Shown here piece by piece: positions 17,991 to 27,300 of a stretch of DNA of 32,362 nucleotides (positions are counted from its first letter, which is position 1; every line of letters starts with the position of its first letter). Position numbers and translations under genes: made by a program. Where the stretch lies: NCBI GenBank assembly GCA_003427395.1, contig BFEA01000100.1:1207079-1239440 (forward strand), read 5' to 3'. Source of the DNA: Chara braunii (Eukaryota; Streptophyta; Charophyceae; Charales; Characeae). Below the pieces are notes generated by a model, which did not search any database, was not told the DNA's origin, and saw nothing but the letters and a program-made list of their open reading frames with translations.

Positions 17991-18254
17991 GACACCAAGG
18001 ATCGTTCCGGATTTCCCCAGGAGTTGGTAGGCTCAGCAAGAGCAGGGAGCTCTAGAATGGGAAGGGTAATGCTAGCAGCTCAATGGGAAACACGGATTTC
18101 CAGGTTAGCAAATGAAATGGTCCTGCAACCGTATTGGAAGGATGAAAGAAAAAAGAAAAAAAAGGAAGGATGTATCTAAGGCCCGCTGGGCCTGGTTTCT
18201 GGCAGGAGCTGCTCCCCACCAAATTGAATAGACTGAGCAGCCCAACAGGCAAAG
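17991..18254. other. Junction region with partial SINE core (SINE-e)
   Basis: Sequence after the SINE-b tail begins GACACCAAGGATC, echoing GACACCAAGAATC of LINE-D (17635). A purine run AAAGAAAAAAGAAAAAAAAG (near 18145) followed by GAAGGAT resembles the right end of the composite element. At 18184-18233 lies a diverged SINE core: GCTCCCCACCAA with flanks GCTGCTC and GAGCAGC able to pair. The order of events here could not be resolved. Confidence 0.45.
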
Positions 18255-19385
18255 CCTCAATTACGGTGCACCACAGGGATACATATTGCCCCCTTCCTTT
18301 TTGTCATAATCATGGAAGCCCTAGCTGCTAACTTAAGAAAGAATAAGGACATCACAAAAATTCAAGTGACATGCATACCAGAGGAAGCGATCCCTGTCTG
18401 CTCCCTCTTTGCTGATGACTTATCTATCATGGTTGAAGCATCTCATGAGAATATGGAAGCCCTAAGAAATATGATGGATCGATTCTGCAGACTTTCTGAC
18501 ATGCGGATTAACTGGGGAACAAGACTTTGGGTTAGTGGATCCATCATCAAGGAGTCAGACCCCCAGAAGTCCCAAAAATCTCATGGTCATCTAAAGAGAC
18601 ACCCATAAGGATTTTGGGAATTAATCTTTCAGCAGAAGGAAAACCTGCAGAAAACAATGAATGGATCTTACAGAATGCCTGTTCCAAACTAAATTCATGA
18701 AAAAACAAACATACATCCATTTTTGGAAGATCTCTTGTAATTAATAATGTAGTCCTCGCATCGATATGGTACAAGTCGGCCATTTGGGCACTAGACAAGA
18801 CAACGATCAAAATCTTTCAACAACAATTAAGAGTCTTTCTGTGGAGAGGAAACCATGAATCTAGAAATGTGATCAGTAGAGTAGCATGATCATCAATCAT
18901 ACAACCTAAATCGAGTGGAGGACTTGGCATCATTGATCTCACCCTCCAAGCAATGTCCCTGTCCATACAATGGATTAAAAGGTTGTTATTTAATCCTCAG
19001 ACTCCATGGAATGTGTTGGTTTGGGAACAAATAAAGAGATTAGCCCCGCCTACAGGTGAGGAAATTGATCCGATGACTTGGTTGGAAAACAAAGCCTACA
19101 CCCTTCCAAGACCTAGAGGTTCAGCGACAGAAGGAACTCACCAATCTAATAAGGAAGCTGGTAGAGCAGATCTTACTAAAGATCCCTTCCAGCCTTCTCT
19201 CATTAAAACATGGAGAAAGCTCCCACTCACTGACAAGGTGCCCCCTGAGAGGTGGGAGGAGGTTTGTAGGCAGCCGCTTTTCAATAACATCTGGATGAGG
19301 GATTCACAAGGATGCACTCTTCATTGCAAAGACTCACCTTGGAGGAGTTGGATAAGGAAAGGAGTGATCAGAGAAAAGTATTCTA
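18255..19385 (+). pseudogene. LINE-E: internal ORF2 fragment
   Basis: This fragment starts at the RT motif GAPQG (about 18266) and continues through VIIMEALAANL, the catalytic FADD (18408-18419), DRFCRLSDMRINWG, HHQGVRPPE, GRSLVINNVVLAS, FLWRGNHE, ISRVA with TGA (18887-18889) where relatives have Trp, and the open frame 18953-19432 (IQWIKRLLFNPQTPW, PERWEEVCRQPLFNN, PWRSWIRKGVI). It diverges from the family at about 19380 and lacks the finger and tail. Missing both ends is unusual for a LINE insertion and implies later deletion or rearrangement. Confidence 0.88.
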
Positions 19386-20089
19386 ATTACTCTCTGATAC
19401 TCATTATTAATATAAAGAATAAATGGCAGTAAAGGCAAAAAGCCAAGAGGCTTCCCTCACAGAGACAATCCCCCTGTCTTTCACGACCTCCACGGGGAGA
19501 CACCCCCTCACCGCACCGGCCCCAGTTAGGACAACCCTCTAACGGTTACCCCCGGCCCCTCAGCAACATACAATTCCCCCTAGAGTATACCCCCGCAGAG
19601 CTGACGTTTCCCCGTCCCTCCTGCCCACTCCAAGTGAAACAGCCCTCTCGACCTCTCGCCCTGCTATAACAGCTCCCCTTGCCCTTCTCCCCTATCGACA
19701 TAAATGATCCGGACTAAAATCAGCCTGGCCCAGAAACGAACAAACCCTCAATGTTGCCCCTCCCCTCTTAAACCACCTGTACCTTTCCGCACTTGAAAAA
19801 CAACGGTGTGGCGGTTAACACGAAGGTACCTGCCCACCACGAAATGGCTTGAGGCGGCGGACAGGTGCGTCCATGTGGAAACACATTTTTTCGGCGCGCA
19901 GGGAAATTTCTGGCCCCGCGGCCAATGTATGAGAAAGGTACTGGCGGTTTAAGGATGTCACCTCCCACCTTGTGAAGCCCTCCAGGGAGGGGGTACAAAC
20001 CTGAAGAAGAATGATGCAGGCCACAAAACAAGACAGTCGACAGTATAGCTCATGGTCCCGTGCTTGGAAAACAGCTTCAGGAAAGCCAA
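19386..20089. other. Unassigned C-rich region
   Basis: AATAAA-containing sequence near 19419 is followed by a C-rich stretch (about 19440-19780) with many CCCC runs and no coding signal. After that comes mixed sequence with an imperfect GAAGCCCTCCAGGGAGGG palindrome near 19976. No gene or known repeat is recognised. Confidence 0.4.
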
Positions 20090-20222
20090 TGAAGATCACG
20101 ATCTGAAGCTTCGCTACCGTGGATAAAGATCACGATCTGAAGCTTCGCTACCATGGATACAATGTTCCAGGACGCTGGACCCGTTTTCCAGCAGCTGTTG
20201 CTCCCCACCAATAGATGAAGCA
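20090..20222 (+). mobile_element. SINE-c: 3'-truncated copy of the SINE family
   Basis: The core at 20170-20222 is close to SINE-d: GGACGCTGGACCCGTTTTCC, then AGCAGCTGTTGCTCCCC and AATAGATGAAGC. There is no 3' hairpin and no A tail. Upstream, a 34-bp unit starting AGATCACGATCTGAAGC is tandemly doubled (20093 and 20127) with one difference. Part of that unit resembles the sequence preceding the SINE-d core, so it may belong to the SINE. Confidence 0.65.
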
Positions 20223-22369
20223 CGATTACTTTTGTAGATTCTGAAACGTTGTTTAGTTAAGATGATTACACATATGACGGGTAGGTTGTGATGCTCAACG
20301 TCACGCCCTGTGCTGCTTTTTGGTCAGAGTGTTTTGATTCGTGGAAGGGCCTGGGAAGAACAACAAAAATGGGGTGTGCCAAAAGTTTTTGGAAAAATTG
20401 AGTGTGGGGACACAGACGGAACTGAAATCACCCGTGTTGGTCCGACTTTAGTAAGAAGGGGTCCGTCGCCGCGCGATCTAAGGAAAAAGGGCGCGTACGG
20501 GGTCTCACAACGATGAGGAATTCAATCCAAAAAGTATCGATGTACTTCCCAGTGAGCCGTTGCCCTATGTTTCGAATGAAAGGGGGAGGGCACACACGTG
20601 GCATCTCGATTCGGATGAGATCTCATCGGCGTTCACTACACAATTCCAAATCTGACGTGGAGAGCCTCAATCGAGTGACTCTCTCCTTATGTTTGTCCTC
20701 ACCACGTGTGTGGTAACGCTCGGTACGACGACAGTCACTACAAAGAGTGTTAGGCCAATGTGGTGTCACTACCGCCCACGAAATGACGATCCACTCATTA
20801 AACGGCAACAACAACGAATAAGGCGGAATGCGTATCGATAATAACGAATCCCGTACCAACGAATCCAGAGCATCGGGTCTCCGGTGGAAAGTAATAAAGC
20901 CCGCCGATCTTGGTGACGGCTTCTCGTACTACGTCCCACTCACATACACGTGTCCTTTCCTCGTTGTACAGAAAGGGGCGCGGCGGAGGCGCGGAAAGTC
21001 GGCGCCCTGTCGGATTGGGGCGATCGGTCCACATGGCAAAAGGGCAAGGCACAAGATCCTTCCTAATCATGCATCTTTCATTCGATCAATCCAATCTCAC
21101 ATTCCATCAGATCTATCAACATGCTCACACAAGTCCTCCGGCGCAATCCACCGCATGCACGTTTCAAAGTAAGAGGAGAAAAATCATCATAATTCATTCA
21201 TTGTAGCATAAATATAATAGCAAGGAGGTGCGAGGGAAGCGAGACATGGATCAGAAGAGAGAAGAAGGCAAAAGGTAATTACACACGAAAAGTCTGATGA
21301 CCTTGTCGAAAGATTCCGGCTTAAATGCCGCGTGAACAAAACTCATGCTCGAAAATTAGACTTGACACAAAAAGAGGCGCATCCTTCATGAAATTCCACT
21401 TTAGCCCCGGGCCATACATTCACTCAACTTCCGATTTCGAACCTCACATAGGCACTGACGATCCCTGCCGTCACATGCTACGTCCACCATAGCGATCATT
21501 ACCCCGCCGACTTATTCTCTGCACGGTCTTGCCAGGATCCCACAGTCCGTCGGGCGATCCATCGCATAGTCGGCAAGATTGCAGTCATCTCGTCAGGACT
21601 TTCCAACTCGCATATCATACGCATCATCTAGCCACAGCTTCCCGGAAGCTGGCCGATCAGTGGAGAGAGGGTTTTTCGATGGCATTTGCGGAATTTATAG
21701 TTGCGAAAAAGAGAATAGATGCTAGGAAGGATTAAGACTGAAGTGGGGAGGGATAAAGGAAGGCTCGGGGATAATCGCCCAAGGAAAGCCATGTCGATCC
21801 TTTTGATCCCAGTCGTAGCCAATCAGATACGTCGTGTAACAGGAATCTCCCTCTTACACGACTCGTCTCCTTGGCTGGAGGGGAGGAAGAGGAAATCGAC
21901 AGGGTATTCCGACACAAGGTTTAGAGCGGGAAAAAGAAGAGCACGAAGGATAGCGCGAAACGGAACCAAGATTCAGATGATCAAGAAAAAGAAAAGGTGC
22001 GCGAGGTGAGGGAGAGATGGAAAACGGTTACAGGGAGGGAAGGAGAGTGAGCGCGAAGAAGGGAATATCGAAGATAGCAAGGGAAACGGGGAGGGGAGGT
22101 TCGCATGCATGGCGATGACGCGGAGGCAAAAAGGGCACCGTACAGTTACAACTAATTCAAAATTGAAAAGTACCATATCCGCGCGTAGAGCGAGCGCGGG
22201 AAATAATTCTATACCTATTCAGATTCATATGAAACTTCCCAGAGTTTTCCAAGATAAATTTGAGAACATTCATACACAAGAAAGGACACGTCATCACCAA
22301 AGAGCCGCGATAATACACACTGACAGAAATCAAACAGGAATTGTAATTAGGGGAAGGCTGCGTTGTAGA
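20223..22369. other. Unassigned region, no supported gene
   Basis: Mixed sequence with moderate CpG content, several short open frames (the longest about 115 codons) and no domain signal. It becomes increasingly purine-rich from about 21700. It could be single-copy intergenic DNA or the remnant of an unrecognised element. Confidence 0.4.
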
Positions 22370-23130
22370 AGGTTTTGATCAGCGCAGCGGAAAGGCACAA
22401 GGGGCGGACTGGGAAGACGAAGGGAAGAACGGGCAAGAGAGAAACCGAAAAAGATGCACCGGGTGAGTCAACTCGGTACAACATGTCGGGAGGAGTAATT
22501 GGCATACGAAGCGACTTGCGGAGCGGGGAAGGATTGAAGTTGGGACAGGCGTAGCGAAAGTATATGGGGGGAAGAAGGGAAGGACGAGCAAGTGAGAAAC
22601 CGGAAACGTGAACGCATCGGGGGTGAAGTAGGGAATAGGAGAGGCAAACGGCAGCAGGGTTGGAGTAGGGACGAGTGCAAACGACAAGACTGAAGTGGTG
22701 GAAGGATCGAAATATGAAGAGCGGGGGTGAATTTGTCACGTGGCAAAAACCAGGACGCGACACGCGGTGATCCGGGGAAGAGTGGGGAAGAAGCTCTTGA
22801 CGGGCAACACAGCTAGACCGAGAAACCAAACGAGAAGGGACTGAGGGAGACACGTCGGGAGGGTGGAGCAAGGAAGGATTGGAGGCGTGACGAGTGGAGA
22901 GATAGAAGCAAAAGACCGACAAGTAGGGAAGAACCTTCGACGAAGTTGAAACGTGTGGAGGACTGAAACAAGGAGGGTCAGGACAACACAGGATACAAAG
23001 GAGAAGGACGAAGCAGGAAGCAGGTGCGCGCCCATCCAGCCCCGGAATCCTCCCCACAGCCAACCCTCCCCCCTCCCCCCTCGCCCCGCCGAGCCAAAAA
23101 AAAAACAAAGTAAAAAAAAAAAAAAAAGGG
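22370..23130. repeat. Purine-rich degenerate tandem repeats
   Basis: The plus strand is strongly G/A-rich. Related blocks recur about 150 bp apart: AGGGAAGAACGGGCAAGAG with GAGAAACCG (near 22422), AGGGAAGGACGAGCAAGTG with GAGAAACCGG (near 22576), and GGAAGGATTG stretches (near 22530 and 22870). The long minus-strand frame across this region (22347-23153) reflects the lack of T on the plus strand and is not a gene. The region ends in C-rich DNA and an A-rich tract (23097-23127). It lies just upstream of LINE-F and may be its 5' UTR repeats or an older neighbour. Confidence 0.55.
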
Positions 23131-23265
23131 ACAACAACAAACATTTGTAACAATCACAAATTGAATCTTCTAAATTTTGGCACAGAAATAGCAAAGGTAT
23201 TTCGCAACAAAATGAATAAGGGGAAAATCAGAGGAGTAGGCTCCCTGATCTTCTTCCAATGAGGC

Positions 23266-25081
23266 ATGAGGCACACGTTGGGTAAACAATTTCCCGGCAC
23301 TCCATATGAAACACCGACGACCCGCAGGCCCCCCCCTTCCCTATCTATTGCAATCGCACAACCGGCTGGTCAAGGAACTCAAGCCAACTGGGGTGCCTGC
23401 AGGGACACTGCGAGACAACCCCCTCCCCAGGATATTCAAGAGATGGAGATGAACAGAAGAGGGGGAGGGAGCAACCCGCCGCCAAGATCGAAACATAAGA
23501 ACGGAAAGGGAGGGGGGAGAGGAAGTGGAAATGGTAACAGCCGAAGAGGAAGAAATTCTGACTTAGGAGGAGAAAAAAGAGGAGGGAAAGAGAGGAGAAG
23601 GAAAGAAAGGGGAGAGTCAAGAAGAGGAAAAAGGTAAAGCAGCAAAAGAAGAAGCAAAACCCACGTGGGCACAACGGGTGAGGGACACAATGCAGGAGAA
23701 GACTTTCACCATCAAAAGGCCTGCGACAAAGTCTCAGCAAGGGATAACAGAGGACCTGAAAGTACCTTTGAAAAATCTCTCGTCGGCACGAGCCTACTTC
23801 CTTACCCTCTTCCTCCTCCCGTCGGAAAACCAGGTGATTGATCAGGGAGGAAGGAAGACTATGATGAAGACCTACCCGTCTGAAAGATTAGAAGAGAGGG
23901 ACCGTGCATACACAAAACATGCAAGCAATTGGGTGTTCCAAGGGGAATTTGCACATAAATCTGTGAATGATAAGATAAGATGGATCTGCAAAAGATTGGA
24001 GGAAATGAAGGGCAGCCCGAAAGCAGTCCAGGATTTTTTCCTGATACAGCCCCTTTCATCGACTATCTTCACAATATCGAGTTTGTTCACACAAGACAAA
24101 CAGCGAATGGACGCCTGGAGAAGACTCCGATGGGAGAGGTCGGAGGTACGAATCTACCCATGGCAACCCAAAAAATTAACCCCGGAGGAAAAGAGAGAGC
24201 AAATGATGAAAGACTACTTCTGGGTCGAACTGAGGCACATCCCGGTGGAGATGCAGGCCACTTTCATACACGATTTGGCACAACAATACATGATAGTGGA
24301 CTTTATTGATCCGCTCTCATCATATGTTGCGAAACGAGATGATTATGTGATGTTGGCCCTGGACCTCCCGAGGGACCAACCCTTCTCTATCAATGACATC
24401 ATCCCGTTTAAAATGGGGGGGGAAATCCACCAGATCCACAATGTGCACAAGTTTCGACCCTGGTGCTTCAAGTGCAGAGCCTATGGGCATCTGTGCACAG
24501 AATCAGAATGCCCCCTACACCCGAACAACACTCGGCCAACAGCAGGGAAACTGCAAAGAGATCCGCACAGGCCAAATATGTGGTACACCGTGGACCAGGG
24601 GCACGATGGCTGGGTATACCTGGAGGACGTGGACCCAAAAGGACAGGCCAAGGGTTGGACCTGGGAGGGCAGAGGGAAACAATGCGGAGCAAACAAACCT
24701 CCAAGCGAATGGATACCCCGACGGGGAACATCTGATAACAAACCAAGAGGTGGCCACCCGGCGAAGCCCGCACCTCCTCATAAGACACAACAGCAACCAC
24801 AACCATCACAATCACAACAAGAAAACGTGCAACAAGGAAATGTCCAAAAGAAACAGAAACAGTTAGCAAGAGGGCCAGCAGCGGGAGACTACCTGCCATT
24901 GGGGGGCGGACTGCATAGCCAGAAAAGGGAGGGAGAGGGCAAAAGATGGCAAGTTCTAAAGAGGAAAGAGTCAGAACAGGCAGACACAGATCCCAAAATT
25001 AATCCCGACGAGCCGGAAAAAGACACAGAAAAGGAAGATCTTTTTCAGAGTGTTTTTCGGCACAGCCCCAATGGACGTTGA
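23266..25081 (+). pseudogene. LINE-F ORF1: nucleic-acid-binding protein with zinc knuckle
   Basis: ORF1 probably starts at ATG 23266 (Pro/Gly/Arg-rich N-terminus). It shifts frame once in the purine-rich stretch near 23520-23570, since the downstream frame opens only after a TAG (23564) and has no ATG until 23690. The later frame runs through PTWAQRVRDTM, a folded region of about 250 residues, a zinc knuckle CFKCRAYGHLCTESEC (24464-24511), a basic Gln/Pro-rich stretch and a Lys/Glu-rich end, to TGA 25079-25081. LINE ORF1 proteins bind element RNA and form the particle needed for transposition. The knuckle spacing is Cys-x2-Cys-x4-His-x6-Cys rather than the usual x4. Confidence 0.8.
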
Positions 25082-26415
25082 GGTTCTCCCCGGGGCCCCG
25101 GCTCCCCCACCTACCCCCCCGGAAATAGAAATGAAAGACGTTGTGGAAACAGGAGGACAACAGGTCTCGCAGACTAACGATAAAGAGGACCCAACGACGA
25201 ACAACCAAGGGGACAGACTGGAAGAACTCGCAGATTGGTTGATGGACAACTTACAGATAAAATATCAGGGCAGAAAAGATGAATTATGGGATGAAACATA
25301 CAAGGCATTGATCCCCTTACTGGAGAACAGCGAGAGTCTCCAACGAGCCATGCAAAATGGGTTGCCAGAAGGAGCAAACTGGCCGGAGATCTGTCAAAAT
25401 CTGCTCACCATTGTTCTCAACCGCTTTCAGCCTAACGAGAGCGATACCGGTAAAGAAGAGAGGACGGACCCCTCACAGCAGAAACAGGAGGACCTCGAAA
25501 TGTCCAAAGCAAAGGAGACGGGTCTACAGCGACAAAGAATGGAGGAAAAGGAAAAAAAGCAAGAGGAGAGAGCAAGCCAGAAATCGGAGGAAGAAGAAGA
25601 GAAAGAAAAGCAAGAGATGGCATATATAGCAGAGGAGAGCATAGAGAATAAGGAGGAGGTGGGCACAATCAAACCGGTAACCAAGAATGCCGACGAGAGA
25701 AGAGGCAGAAAAGGAAAAGAAGGAGGGGGAGAAGAAGGAGGCGAAGGAACGGGCAAAAGATGAAGGAAATGGCGGGACCACAAATGAGATGAACGGTCTG
25801 TGTCTGGCACTGGCCGCCTGGGAACCAGAAAGAACCACACAGTAGGTACCTGGAAAAAAACAGAACTGCACCATTCTTCCACCTCCCCCGGATTTGGATA
25901 TAACGAGTAAACGACAAAAAACTCGTCACCTGCTAGACAAAGGAGGGACAACGACCGCGCCCATGAAAGAAGGACTGACCTTGATACTGGTCAGATGCGG
26001 GGAGGATGCTTGGGAAATAGGTCTTTCAATACCCACAGGGGCGTCCCACGGGGAAGTTACGATGAAAGGGCGGTCAACATTCCTCCTCTCCCACTCAGCA
26101 TGGGGAGGCGGTCCGACACTGCTAAAATCAGACATAGTCCAATTAACACAGGACCATATCCCGCAGGGCGCTTCGGTCTTCCAGGTGATATCATACGGCG
26201 AACACAGACTGTCCGCTAAAGACGTATATTTGAGATATGAGCTGTCCAAAGCACAAGGCCTCCGCTGGTTCAGCCAGAAGATGTTAGTGGATCTACAATT
26301 ACTGAAGATCAAAGCCTGCGATCCTTGGTCGGAGGCGGACATCAGATCCTTTCTATTAAAATTGTTGACAAATGGCACCCTGCAGAAGGGCGGCCCACTA
26401 GACAAAGAGTCATGA
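25071..26415 (+). pseudogene. LINE-F middle ORF (ORFX), function unknown
   Basis: Starting at ATG 25071, which overlaps the ORF1 stop by 11 bases, this frame has a Pro-rich acidic N-terminus, a helical segment (LEELADWLMDNLQIKY to NLLTIVLNRFQPN), and a long Lys/Glu-rich coiled-coil-like stretch ending at TGA 25761-25763. One frameshift near 25740 leads into a frame that, past a TAG at 25843, continues through a folded C-terminal domain (LTLILVRCGEDAWEIGL, VYLRYELSKAQGLRWF) to TGA 26413-26415. About 440 codons in all. I recognise no known family. L1-like elements normally have two ORFs, so this is an extra protein or a detached part of ORF1. Confidence 0.6.
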
Positions 26416-26444
26416 CTCCCATTATATAAAAAAAAATAAAAAAA

Positions 26445-27300
26445 ATGAAGAAGAGAAAGATGAATGTAATTGACGAGTTGTACAACAAAGACAAACAATG
26501 GAAACTCAGCAAGAGAACAACAGACCTAGACCTGCGCTCACTAAACGTCAATGGACTTGCAGTTGTCAAACCATCCAAACGGAGGGCGATCAGGGAGCTC
26601 ATGAGGGGGGTGGAAGGAAGAGACTGGCCAGATGTCATATGCTTACAGGAAACCACCTAGCAGACACTCCGGAACACAATCACGCGCACAAGAAGATATG
26701 GCCATACCAGGCCTACCGAGCCCATGCCCCGAAACCTGGCAGTGGAGGAGTGGCTATTTGGCTCCCACCAGAGTCTAGGGTGGATCCACTCAACTGGGAG
26801 GCAGACCAGGAGGAGGGAAGATGAATGTATATACTCGCGATGTTGGAAATTGAGGTGGTGAGTATCCTGAATGTATATGGCCCGAATGAGCCTAAGGAGA
26901 GACAACTCTTCTTTGAAAGACTAAAAGCAAAACTGTCGGCAGGGATACCGATAATAATGGCAGGGGATTTCAACGCAGCCCCAGACCGATGGCTAGACAG
27001 ATGGAAAATTTCATCTCCCTGCCCCTTCTACGTGGAGAGCGATGAAAGAACCATAGCAGATCTGACTCAATCCCTCAACATCGTGGATGCATTCAGACAT
27101 GCATTCCCAGCCCGATGCAGTTTCACCTGTTTTCGCAAAAAACAATCAGAGAGTGCTTCCAAATCACGTATTGATCTAATTTTAATTTCAGAAGAATTGC
27201 AAGGGACCCTGCAAATAACAGAAATATTCCCCTGCAGTCCCCACCTAGGTCTAGACCATGCAATGTGTCTGGCCATCTTCTCATTCCGGAAGAAGTCAGA
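26445..27300 (+). pseudogene. LINE-F APE-type endonuclease domain
   Basis: This is the ORF2 N-terminal domain that nicks target DNA to prime reverse transcription. The recognisable elements are the Asn of NVNG, the Glu of CLQET, the Asp-Asn pair of GDFN, the Asp of RIDLIL and the terminal Asp-His (LDH; usually SDH). All metal-binding and catalytic residue classes survive, but a 1-nt loss in the Thr-His codons after CLQET (26655) and a TGA at 26822 (in EGR-stop-MYIL) interrupt it. In relatives of this family the latter site commonly holds an aromatic residue. Confidence 0.85.

Noticed and set aside
20828-21206. Overlapping plus-strand ORFs of 98-114 codons
   Set aside because: Two frames are open over the same stretch with no domain, codon or homology signal visible; neither can be preferred.
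22347-23194. 268-codon and overlapping minus-strand ORFs
   Set aside because: The plus strand is purine-rich, which removes stops from the minus strand in several frames at once. The peptide is low-complexity Phe/Leu/Ser/Pro with no domain, and frames overlap each other.
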